Shown piece after piece: positions 34,701 through 43,507 of a DNA stretch of 64,000 bases. This DNA comes from Azorinus chamasolen (Eukaryota > Mollusca > Bivalvia > Cardiida > Solecurtidae). Position 1 is the first letter of the stretch, and every line of letters starts with the position of its first letter. The stretch lies in contig OY755244.1 in assembly GCA_963576725.1 (NCBI GenBank), forward strand, positions 32,275,876 through 32,339,875. Reading direction: 5' to 3'. The notes under the pieces were generated by a model that had not been told where the DNA came from, did no database searches, and saw only the letters and a program-made list of their open reading frames with translations. The position numbers were made by a program, and so were the translations under genes.

Positions 34701-37700
34701 GGATTGACAAAGAACCTGAACATAAATCCAAAAGAATTTGAGAATATTTTTGAAAAAATAACATAATTTTTCTGACAGTTCAAAGATTATCTGCTAAAAC
34801 GAAAAATTTGAATATATTGATGTTCCCAAATGTTTCATTCAATCCAAAACATATTTTCAAACACATGTAAAAATATGTAAATTCAGAAACATTGGCAACT
34901 AATAAAAATTATAATTTGAAAAGGAAGAAACATGGAATATTACATTTCATGAATGATCAAAACACACCTTCTTAAACATCCATTGGTCAAATATGTTGTT
35001 CTCCCAAAGGACAGCTGTGTAGGATGGCAAAACAAACACATGCAGGTTGGTCAAATTCTTTTCCCGTTTAAGTAGACCCAGATAGGAGTTGATAATCTGA
35101 AAAAAATAATACAATGCATCCATGTTAATTTTGGGTTGGTATACTGAGTAGGTGGTATTAAAAATTATAAATATCGGAAGCTATGGACCGACAGACCATT
35201 ATCCTCAAAGCATACTTGGTAAGTTGCAAATTTAAGTTGCTTACACAATACAAATTGTATTAACCCTTTCCTCCATAAATATGCCTTTCTACGCCTGTGT
35301 AGAAGTCACTTAATGAAACTATTGTGATAAATAGAGCATTTGCCCCATTTATCACAATGGTTTCAAAACTACATAATTCTAAAAAAAATTCCTTTGCTCT
35401 AGTAAATGCTCGTTTTGGGATTTACTCAAAGAGGTTTGGTCTTTGGAGGAATGGGTTAACATGAGTGTTCAAAGGAACAGAGTTTCTCTGGTTCTTTTTG
35501 ATACCCAGTGTAAAGCACTCATATGTCGAACCTCGGTTTAGTCTCGTCCGAATGACTTGGTCAGGCGGGGGATCAAACCCGGGACCTTATGGCAATCAAT
35601 ACACCAAAATTGATATTGATTACCAACCCAAGGGCAGATAACCATCAGTTTTTGGAGAAGATATTTAAGGTTTTCTATATGGTTGTATAAGGAAATTTAG
35701 CCCCTCATGTGGCGGACATGTTTTTTGAGATTTCAACATGATTGAAGCAATATTTTGGTGGAAGGTAACACTAAGACTTTCGAATGATCAGATATCATTC
35801 GAATTCTGACCATTGGTTTTGGAGATGTTTAACCCTTTCCTTCATATAAATGCATTTTCACGCCTTTGAAAACAGAGTAGACGACTCTTGTATGACCATC
35901 TAATCTGAGTCTGCTCTGCTTGCTTATGGAACTGACTTAACACTCTCTACCACAACTGATCAGGTCTGCTGTTTGCTTATAGCATAATATAGATTTAATT
36001 CTCCAATTTCTACCAATACCAACAAATCCTTTGCATGCCATTACATATTCTTCATTTTGTTTCATACCTTATCATTCAGCCATTCTGAGCCATCTAATGT
36101 TGAAAGGTCTTCTACTTCCAATGTCTCTCCACCAACGGACAGCCTCTCCTTGTTGGCCAATGGTTGGCTCTTCTGCACACTTTTTAGGTGAGGGGGCTGC
36201 AGTCTTAAAGTTTGTGCTATCTCCAGGACTGGTTGGTGGAGCTGTGCTGCCCTCACACAGGTGCTTGCAAGAAGCATTGTTGTTGTTGTTTTTCTCGACA
36301 AGTCCATGTTTAAATCTTTAACGAATGGTAGAAGTTTGGTCGCGAATATGTCCATTTCATCCTCTGCATCTTTAGAAACCTGCAATAAAAGGTGACAAAT
36401 AAAATAAAGAGTACAGATTGATGCCATGCAAAGAATACTGCAGCGTCTACAATGCTTTGATTAGATACTGTCACTGTTTCCGCTATTTTGGGACTATTTT
36501 GAAATCTGAGCATCAGTTTTGAAGAAGAGATTTAAATAAAAAAAATTTGGATTTGGAGAAGAGCAAATTTGAAGATCTTTTATGTTTTCTATATAGACAT
36601 AGAAGGAACACAGACCTGCCGAATAGCAGCCATGTTGTTTTAGATGTTGTCACGGTTTTAGCTGTTTCGTAGACAGTCATCTATTGATTATCCCCATTTA
36701 ACTATTTTGAAATCTGACCATCGGTTATGAGAAGAGATTTAAAGGTTTTTTTGGTTGCCATGGCAACCAGTTCTACATAGATCCAAACCATTGAAGCTAT
36801 TTTAACAGAAGATCACACAGAGACCATCCTGGGAGAGTTTCATTATTGTTGACCTTATAGGAGATGTGGTTTGAAATAAAATGTTGACGCCTGATGAAGG
36901 ATGACACTGGACGACAGACACATGATGATCACAACGTTAGCACTTTAGAGCCATAAATCTGGTGTTCCAAGGCCTATGTCAGTGAAACTTGCAGATCTCT
37001 AATAGTTTATCATACTAAACATATACAAAGTTTCAAGGTGAAACAGTTTCTCAGATGCATGCACACGCATGGATGGGTAGACACTAAAACTATATTCCTC
37101 TCCCTCTGACGGGGATAAAAACTGAATTAAACCTTTACTCCCTGAATATTCATGAATATTTAATACTTGCATTTTTACGGGTAGAAATATCACTTTTCTA
37201 CTATAATTTGTGCCATGACATTGTTTTCTGAAAACTGAATAAATCTTGAGATTCTGTTGATCAGATGGGATTTACAGTTTTGGTTCTGTTTGGATAGGGG
37301 AGAAAGGCATAATTAAGAAATAAATGTGAAACCCTTTCCCCATTCTGTTTATTTCAAATTTTAAAACCTACTGAATATTCATGGGCAAAATACGTATAAA
37401 GAAATTTTGAACAGTGTAGACATTTTTTCAAAAAAGACAGAACTATCAAAATCCATTAGCAAACAGGACAGACACTGATTAGATGGCTCCTATAGGAGCC
37501 GTCTGATCTGGGTCTACTCTGTTTGCAAATGCGTATAAACACGTATATATTTAAGGGAAAGGGTTAACACTTTGTAAGAATTAACTGAAATACCTCTGAT
37601 ATAAATGTCTGCATTGGACACTGGATCAGTTGTTGTTGAAGATTTGAAAGGTTCTTTGGTTTGCTGAACTGTAGGGTGCCAACATAGTCTAGAAGTAGTT

Positions 37701-40700
37701 GTAATTGGTTTGATTTCTGAAGGTCCTTTATGTACGTCTCAATTTTTGTTGTCTGGTCTGAAGCTGTATAATCTGTAATGTGTTCTTCGGTGTTCTGGTT
37801 GGTCTCCCGTTGAAAATACTTCAAATGGTCTATGCTATGATGTTTCTTGAGTATATGGCCGCTGTGTGTTTGGAGTGTTGCTGTCTTGCCGTAGATGTCT
37901 GTAATCTTGTACGGTCCTGTATAATTATTTGTTAGATTTCCTCTCTGTTTTGTGGCTGCTTTTCTTGTGTCATGAATTAGTACCTCATCGCCGATGTTGA
38001 ATTTTCTGAATGTCCTAGATTTGCCAACTCTTTTCTTGTAGTCCTTTTGTTGTTTTCCGTGAGCTTGTGTAATGTTGTCGATGACCTGTGTCGATGTTGC
38101 TGGTTCCTGATTTTTCCTAAGAGATATGTGAGCTTCTATTTCTGATGCCGATGGCTCCTCCTTTACACTCTGCAATGCAAACATGGAATATTTATATTGG
38201 ATGGCGTGTTGATGATAAAGCCTATTTATGCTTAACTTTAGACTTATTGGTCAAGAAATACCAATTCCATATTCACAAGCATCGTAAACCATATTTTGTC
38301 AATTATGACTACTGGCTGTGAAAGAAGATGTTCTATAAAATATTATTCCTTTGGTAGCCATGTCAACCACAATTCTATATGGGTTCTTTTAACAAAATTG
38401 ATAGAGCATGATACAAAGATCATTTAATGTAAATTCTGGTTAGATTCTGTTGTGTAGTTTCAGAAGATTATAGCATTTGTTGAAGGTTTGACAGACAGAC
38501 AGGTGGACAACTAACACATGCCAATCACAAAAGCTCACCTGAGCATACTCAGCTCAGGTGAGCTAAAAGGTCCCTTTTTTATACTCTCATCTGTCCAAAA
38601 ACAGGACAGTACACTACAACCACTGGCTTTAGAGATTTTAATGCATTTGAGGTATTTGCAAACAGAATAGACCCAGATCAGGGTTGCCATGACTAGCAGA
38701 GTTCTACATGAATCCACATTTTTTAACAATTTTGACAGAGCATGATACAAAGATCATTTATGTACGGTTTGGTTACATTCTGCTGTAAGGCTTCACAAAA
38801 CAAAATAATTGTTGCCAGATAGATGGACAGACAGACCATCAGATGGAAGGACACTGGAAGGTAGGGGATCACAAAAGCGTACCCAAGATTCCTCGCGTTA
38901 GTTAAAAAATACTATCAATTCAACATGATATTTTGTTCTGCCATGAGAGAATAATGCTCCATCTATAAATTCATCCCAGTCTGTCTGATGCGTGTTAACC
39001 ATTTTCCTTAATGTGCTGTAATCAGGAAACAAAAATATAAGAGAATGCTGTTTTGAACATAAAAGCAACTTATATACATGTAAACGTAAATGCTAAAAGC
39101 AAATTCTATTTCCATGGATATTCAGTAGGTATTTAAATTTTGAATAAACATAGAACAGGGAAAGGGTTGACACAAATGCTAAATGCAAATGCTAAGTCCA
39201 ATTGTCCAGATAAACATTGTAGTGAAATTTGAGAAGGATCCACCTAGCAGAACTTGAGTTAGAGATGTTACAAACATATTTGCTAAATGCAATCCTAAGG
39301 CCAATTGTGTGACCATGACCTTGGATGTACCCGAGGAAAAAGCCTGGGGAGAATAATGGGCATGGGCCTTTTTTCTCCCTTGTGAAATTATAATATTTTT
39401 TTCTAAAATTGGATGGGATTGATTTGGCCTTTTTATACAAAGTTTGGGGGGGGGGGGGTATACAGGAGTCTCCTTGGTGTTGGGTCTATTGACGGTTGGT
39501 TTTTTTTGGTAATTTTGGCACAAAACTATTTTGAATTGCAATCAAGGGTATTCCAGGGGAGAAAAACTGGCCTAGCCCCCCCCCCCCCCCCCACTTTGAA
39601 GCATAGTCACATCAAACCATAAGTTTGAATGGGGAGAAAAATAGGCTAAGGCCCATTCTTTTCTCCATGTCAAACAGTGGGGTGGACTGGACTTGGGGGA
39701 GGGGGACGGGGAAGAAAATGACTAGGCCCTTTATATTAGGGTAAACTAGAACTACCACTAAAGGTGATTAATAACCCACTAGCACATTTGACACAGAGAT
39801 GGGGTTATAGAAATAAAGCTCCCTGACCGCTAAATTTTCGTTTGTTAAATTACAACAAGAGTGCCAGTGGGCACAATATACGCCTGTCGGGTCTTGTTCA
39901 ATATAAACTGGGGTTAACGTATTTGCTGAACTCAAATTCTAAGCCCAATTTTGCGACCAAGTTTCAAGGTTGTAAATAGGCATACTTTAACAAAAAACCT
40001 TAACCAAAAATTCTAAATTAAAAAGTGCCATAATTGTGTCTAAATGCTTGACAGAGTTACATTGTATTTACTCTTGTCTACAGATGAAGCTTCTGATGGT
40101 GAACAAATGTTTCAAGTTTAAAAGCTTTATCTGAAAGGGTTATGTAAATAAGTGGACTTTAACCAAAACCTTACCAAAAATTCCAAGCTAAAAAGCGTCA
40201 TAGTTATGTCAAAATGTTAGACAGAGTTATGTTCTCTTGCCTACAGGTGAAGCTTGTGATGGTGAACAAGTGCTCTAAGTTTAAAAGCTTTATCTCAAAG
40301 GGTTATGTAAATAAGTGGACTTTAACCAAAACCTTAACAAAAAATTCTAAGTTGAAAAGGGGCATAATTCGGTCAAAATGCTTGACAGAGTTATTTTCTC
40401 TTACCTACAGGTGAAGGTTGTGACGGTGAACAAGTGTTCCAAGTTTAAAAGCTTTATCTCAAAGGGTTATGTAAATAAATGGACTTTAACAAAGCCTTAA
40501 CCAAAAATTCTAAGTTAAAAAGGGGCATAATTCGGTCAAAATGCTTGACAGAGTTATTTACTCTTGCCTACAGGTGAAGGTTGTGACAATGAACAAGTGT
40601 TATAAGTTTCAAAGCTTTATCACAAAGTGTTATGTAAATAAGTGGACTTGTTCCACATAAATTGAGGTTAACATTTTTGCTTAACGCAAATGCTAAACGC

Positions 40701-42100
40701 AAATTCTAAGTCCAATTAAGCGACCTTGACCTTGGATAAACGAGCCGGGACTTGGCAGGCTACTGTAGCATGTCTAGATAAACATTGTGATTAAATTTGG
40801 GAAGGATCCACCAAGCGGAACTTGAGTTAGAGATGTTACAGATAGACAGACCGGTTAACATTTTTGCTAAACGCAAATTCTAAGTCCAATTCAGTGACCT
40901 TGACTAAACAAACCGGGACTTGGCAGGCTACAGTAGAATGTCTAGATAAACATTGTGTTAAAATTTGAGAATGATCCACAAAGCGGAACTTGAGTTAGAG
41001 ATGTTACAGACGGACAGACGGACAGACAGACGGACAGACGGACAGACACAGCCATTGCATAATACGTCCCGTTTTTTCAAACGGGCGTATAAAAAGGGAG
41101 ATCACTCATTCCAAACCTTTATCGCAGGTGCAGAACTTCAGATGGTGTTTAACAATACTGCAAAAAAGTTTTTGGGGGTATGACAGAAAAGCTCCGGAGT
41201 TATAACAAGCCAGATTTTGAGAAAAATAACTAAGGCCAATAACTCCAAAAATACTGAAGACATAGTTATGGACCTTGTGCACTGCACTTGTGGTCAATTA
41301 GTTCTATTTGTATATGAAGTTTGAAGTCAATAGTTTTTATACTTTGGAAGTTATGATCCGGACAAGCCAAACGGACAAACGAACAGAGGGACGTACATGG
41401 TGACTCCAGTATACTCCCCCAAACTTCGTTTAAGGGGGAATAAAAAATGGCCCGGGGGAGAAGCATGTTATAATGGGACTGGACATGCTACTGTGAGTCG
41501 GTAGTTTGAAAATAAAAATTATAATTAATTTACAGGTCAATTCTTTGAGAAAAATCCACCAAGCAGAATTCAGATGTTACAGACAGACAGACAGACAGTG
41601 CCATTCCATAATACATGTACATCCCATTTTTTAAACTGGCATTCAAAAACGCTAAAAAGTGAAATGTCATAACTGGGTTGGCAGATTCTCTTGAAAATTC
41701 TGCTTTGTTCTGCTGATCATCACTTTCTATGTGTTTTTAATTATTTGCTTTAACTGCAGTTTTATCACTTTTTCTTTTAATGGGGGTCCATCTTGAATGA
41801 TCAATAACAAAATTATGCATCTTAATCTATGCACCCTAGTAATTATTTGAACAAGTTTGGTAGCAAATGGAGAGATGGATGAATGACGGATGGAAATTAT
41901 GGCAATAATTCACATGACTTCTGGTCAGCTGAAAATGTGAAACGTATGGTTCAGGTTTGCTTCAGAGATGCTCTAATCCTATCTAATACTTACTTCTTCA
42001 ACGTCTGGTTGGTTTTTTCGTCTAAGCCATTGGTCTGTGGGTGGTATGCTGCTGTTACTCTGTGTTTGATGTTCCATTCTTGACAAAGTTTGGCATTGAC
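31469..42100 (-). CDS. Ginger1-like integrase / Ulp1 protease / PHD-finger gene (5' end missing)
   Basis: Eight exons, complement(41994..42100, 38913..39015, 37594..38169, 36068..36379, 34968..35096, 33867..34018, 32596..32716, 31469..31750), total 1782 nt including the stop and all in phase. Order in the protein: end of a retroviral-type integrase core with the catalytic Glu (AYHPQTNGLDEKTNQTL), DNA-binding/GPY region (FNIGDEVLIHD, NNYTGPYKI), linker, C48 Ulp1-like cysteine protease with His (NHW), Asp (ILDSM), Gln and Cys (CSQQKDSSSCGVF) all present, then a C4HC3 PHD finger at the end. Integrase plus Ulp1 is described for Ginger1 cut-and-paste transposases. The zinc finger and first two catalytic Asp are not in the window. 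Introns are long and full of host repeats, so this is an old resident: either a fragmenting transposon or a host gene derived from one. Confidence 0.75.
32031..32322 (+). mobile_element. Short Helentron-like element (ACAAGAGTGTTTG type)
   Basis: Starts ACAAGAGTGTTTGCAAGAAC, a small hairpin, then GTGTGTCATCTGCTCAC. It ends with a CCGACAGACAGACGACGG microsatellite and a GTGACACAC...GGGGACACAAAA imperfect hairpin. Only one internal unit is present. Located in an intron of the integrase-Ulp1 gene. Confidence 0.5.
32596..32716 (-). CDS. Integrase-Ulp1 gene, protease exon 4 (Gln, Cys)
   Basis: 121 nt encoding FTEGRNALPDVEPMGHW and MSCSQQKDSSSCGVFTLM. QQKDSSSCGVF is the Ulp1 oxyanion Gln and nucleophile Cys block. 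Acceptor ATATTTTAG and donor ATG|GTATGA. Confidence 0.88.
33030..33417 (+). mobile_element. 3' part of a Helentron-like element (CTCACCAGA family)
   Basis: Two units (GGCATAATTTATATAACTTT, GTAGAGGACCTG) are followed by GACGACGCACGACAAACACC, the hairpin CTCACCCTGAGCAC-TTT-GTGCTTTGGAGAG and CTAATA. The 5' end is missing. Confidence 0.55.
33867..34018 (-). CDS. Integrase-Ulp1 gene, protease exon 3 (His, Asp)
   Basis: 152 nt encoding HILMPINSNGNHWILMVVDV and SILDSMHGEEFQKWMDLW. The catalytic His is in NHW and the catalytic Asp in ILDSM, as in Ulp1. Acceptor ATATTTAAG and donor GGAG|GTATGT. Confidence 0.88.
34968..35096 (-). CDS. Integrase-Ulp1 gene, protease exon 2
   Basis: 43 codons, IINSYLGLLKRE through VFVLPSYTAVLW and FDQWMFKK. 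It matches the second helix (xxNxYLxLL) and substrate-groove strand of C48 proteases. Acceptor TTTTTTCAG and donor AAG|GTGTGT. Confidence 0.85.
35260..35459. mobile_element. MITE, TTAACCC family
   Basis: TTAACCCTTTCCTCCATAAA at the left, GGAATGGGTTAA at the right, ACTATTGTGATAAATAGAGC and its inverse inside. Same family as 298-526. Lies 164 bp upstream, in transcript sense, of protease exon 2. Confidence 0.6.
36068..36379 (-). CDS. Integrase-Ulp1 gene, linker and start of protease
   Basis: 104 codons, acceptor TTATTGCAG and donor AAG|GTATGA, phase 0 at both ends. It ends with ERLSVGGETLEVEDLSTLDG and SEWLNDK, where WLND is the entry motif of the Ulp1/SENP protease fold. Confidence 0.85.
37155..37275 (-). 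repeat. Solitary, diverged 185-bp satellite monomer
   Basis: TGCATTTTTACGGGTAGAAA and GAATAAATCTTGAGATTCTG are recognisable pieces of the 185-bp monomer, reverse orientation. It lies inside an intron, away from both arrays. Confidence 0.6.
37329..37566. mobile_element. 250-bp MITE, CCCTTTCCC family
   Basis: Near-complete copy of the 19925 family, with the same palindromic core at 37455-37525 and the end AGGGAAAGGGTTAA. It stops 27 bp from the GPY/F exon donor site. Confidence 0.6.
37594..38169 (-). CDS. Integrase-Ulp1 gene, GPY/F exon
   Basis: 192 codons, acceptor GCATTGCAG and donor CAGAG|GTATTT. It contains QKDYKKRVGKSRTFRKFNIG, DEVLIHDTRKA and the GPY motif (complement of 37909-37917) in NNYTGPYKITDIYGKTATL, then HHSIDHLKYF. 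This is the C-terminal DNA-binding region of Gypsy-type integrases. The rest is a polar linker. An alternative start about 48 bp upstream (after AAATAG) would add KYSMFALQ, which looks like the missing SPF block, but its phase does not fit the previous donor. Confidence 0.85.
38240..38571 (+). mobile_element. 3' end of a Helentron-like element (CTCACCTGAG family)
   Basis: Ends with GACAGACAGACAGGTGGAC, the hairpin CTCACCTGAGC-ATACTCA-GCTCAGGTGAG and CTAAAAG. The internal unit (GAGCATGATACAAAGATCAT) recurs at 38690-38800. Confidence 0.5.
38913..39015 (-). CDS. Integrase-Ulp1 gene, integrase helix exon
   Basis: 103 nt encoding TLRKMVNTHQTDWDEFIDGA and LFSHGRTKYHV. It continues the integrase core (typically LxxxVxxxxxxWDExLDxxLFxxRT). 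Acceptor GATTACAG; the donor ATA|GTATTT was chosen because it gives phase 0, as the next exon requires. The usual STxxSPFxLxYGRxPxLP block is missing, so an exon may be lost or unrecognised. Confidence 0.65.
39855..41095 (+). mobile_element. Helentron-like element with 4 x 163-bp core (ATACGCC family)
   Basis: The 5' end is ACAAGAGTGCCAGTGGGCAC (a hairpin), then ATACGCCTGTCGGG. The core unit of about 163 bp has the marker AAGTGGACTTT at 40150, 40313, 40478 and 40640. Two GACCTTGA-bearing segments and a (GACGGACA)n tract follow, then the hairpin ATACGTCCCG-TTTTTTCAAA-CGGGCGTAT and AAAAA. The design is the same as in the CTCACC families but with unrelated core and arm sequences. Confidence 0.7.
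41096..41447 (+). mobile_element. Probable Helentron-like element abutting the previous one
   Basis: Ends with ACGGACAAACGAACAGAGGG, the hairpin TACTCCCCC-AAACTTCGTTTAA-GGGGGAATA and AAAAA. The 5' end was not delimited; it may begin inside or at the A run of the 39.9-kb element. Confidence 0.4.
41994..42100 (-). CDS. Integrase-Ulp1 gene, exon with catalytic Glu
   Basis: 107 nt, acceptor AATTTACAG and donor AAGAA|GTAAGT. It encodes NAKLCQEWNIKHRVTAAYHP and QTNGLDEKTNQTL. H-R-x-T-x-A-Y-H-P-Q-T-N-G-L-D-E is the Gypsy/Ginger integrase block holding the third acidic residue of the DDE triad. No upstream exon was found between 42101 and the satellite at 43.5 kb. Confidence 0.85.
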
Positions 42101-42190
42101 CTGTAAATTAATTATAATTTTTATTTTCAAACCACTGGCTTAAGTGACTTTGTTCAGTCCTGTGAATAAACCCCTTCTGTAGTAAATTAA

Positions 42191-42438
42191 GTTAATCCTT
42201 TTCCTGATGAATATTCATGTTGGAAATAATGACGTCATGAATATTAATAAGAGTATTTTTATAATGACATACAAACTCAGGACATTTTGGCTCAGACAGA
42301 AGCTGTAGAATCAGATCTATATTTCACTGTCAGCAAACAGAGCAGACCCTGATCAGACGGCTCCCATAGGAGCCGTCTGATCTGGGTCTACTCTGTTTGC
42401 AGATGCGTCAAAATGTGCTTACATAAGGGAAGGGGTTA
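42191..42438. mobile_element. 250-bp MITE, CCCTTTCCC family
   Basis: Core palindrome AGCAGACCCTGATCAGACGG through GATCTGGGTCTACTCTGTTT, right end AAGGGAAGGGGTTAA. Directly upstream of the next element. Confidence 0.6.
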
Positions 42439-42447
42439 AATTTAAAA

Positions 42448-43507
42448 ACAAGAGGGCCATGATGGCCCTGATATCGCTCACCAGACAATCAGGAGAAGAT
42501 TTTCAAAGTTTTCACCATGTTGTATAGAAAACTGGCCACCCCTGGGGTGGACTTTATTTCTTAGAATGACTTGACTGAAATTAGCACACAGTTTGGATTC
42601 TGATCTGACGCAAACCTGTATGTAACTTCATGTGGTTTGTACATGAGTTAATTATAAGATTGATATGCATTAACCCTTTCCTCCATAAAAACACCGTTCT
42701 ATGCCTCTGTAATATTCACTTTATGCAACCATTGTGATAAAGAGAGCATTTGTTCCATAGGAGTAAATGGTCTATTTATCACAATGGTTTCAAATCTACA
42801 CAATTATGAAATTTTCCTTTTCTCTAATTAATGCACCTTATCAGTAGAATTATTTAAAGAGGTAGGATCTGAAAATAACCTATGAGGGAATGGGTTAAAA
42901 ACAATGTGAACAAACAGACACTAATTCTGAAGCAGACAACTTTATAGAGTTTTGACAAGGAACTTGACCTCTGAATGCGTAAGACAGACTGAGTATCTGG
43001 GGTCCTTCTAAATCAGGTGAACCTTTATAGTGTAAAAGTCTGTTTTAAAGTATAACCAACAGGGCAATTTTTAACCTTAGAACTATGATATTAACCAATT
43101 TCAATAAGGTATACTAAGTAAATCTATACACCAAATATTTTAGCTCTGTGACATGTAGTTTTTGACAAGAAGATTTTTAAAGTTTTCCCATGCCAACCTA
43201 AGTGAACCCAGCATTATGCTACTTGTACAGAAAACAACAGTCAGCTAGAGAAAACTGGCCACCCCTGGGACCGTGGCGGCGCCAATTTTGACTCCAGGGA
43301 CATAATTAATATAACATTTTTACAGGACCTATAGGTGATGCTATGTGCCAAAGATGAAAGCTGAGAACCCTGTAGATTCAGAGGAGAAGACTTTTAAAGG
43401 TTCAAATTGTTGATGACGCACAACGCACAGCTAACACCGACAGACGACAGACATCAGGCGATCACTAAAGCTCACCCTGAGCACTTTGTGCTCTGGTGAG
43501 CTAAAAA
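42448..43507 (+). mobile_element. Helentron-like element (CTCACCAGA family) at the satellite edge
   Basis: Starts ACAAGAGGGCCATGATGGCC then CGCTCACCAGACAATC. Ends with GACGACAGACATCAGGCG, the hairpin CTCACCCTGAGCAC-TTT-GTGCTCTGGTGAG and CTAAAAA. The 5' motif CTCACCAGA is the exact complement of the right arm TCTGGTGAG. A MITE (42669-42898) is nested inside. Its last 50 bp are duplicated within the satellite (from 43888). Confidence 0.65.

Noticed and set aside
37594..38169. Reading the GPY/F exon as part of an endogenous retrovirus or Gypsy LTR element
   Set aside because: No LTRs, protease or reverse transcriptase nearby; the exon splices in phase to a Ulp1 protease, which points to Ginger1 instead.
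39179..39541. 120-codon minus-strand frame
   Set aside because: Runs through poly-G and degraded repeat text; no recognisable motif or splice support.
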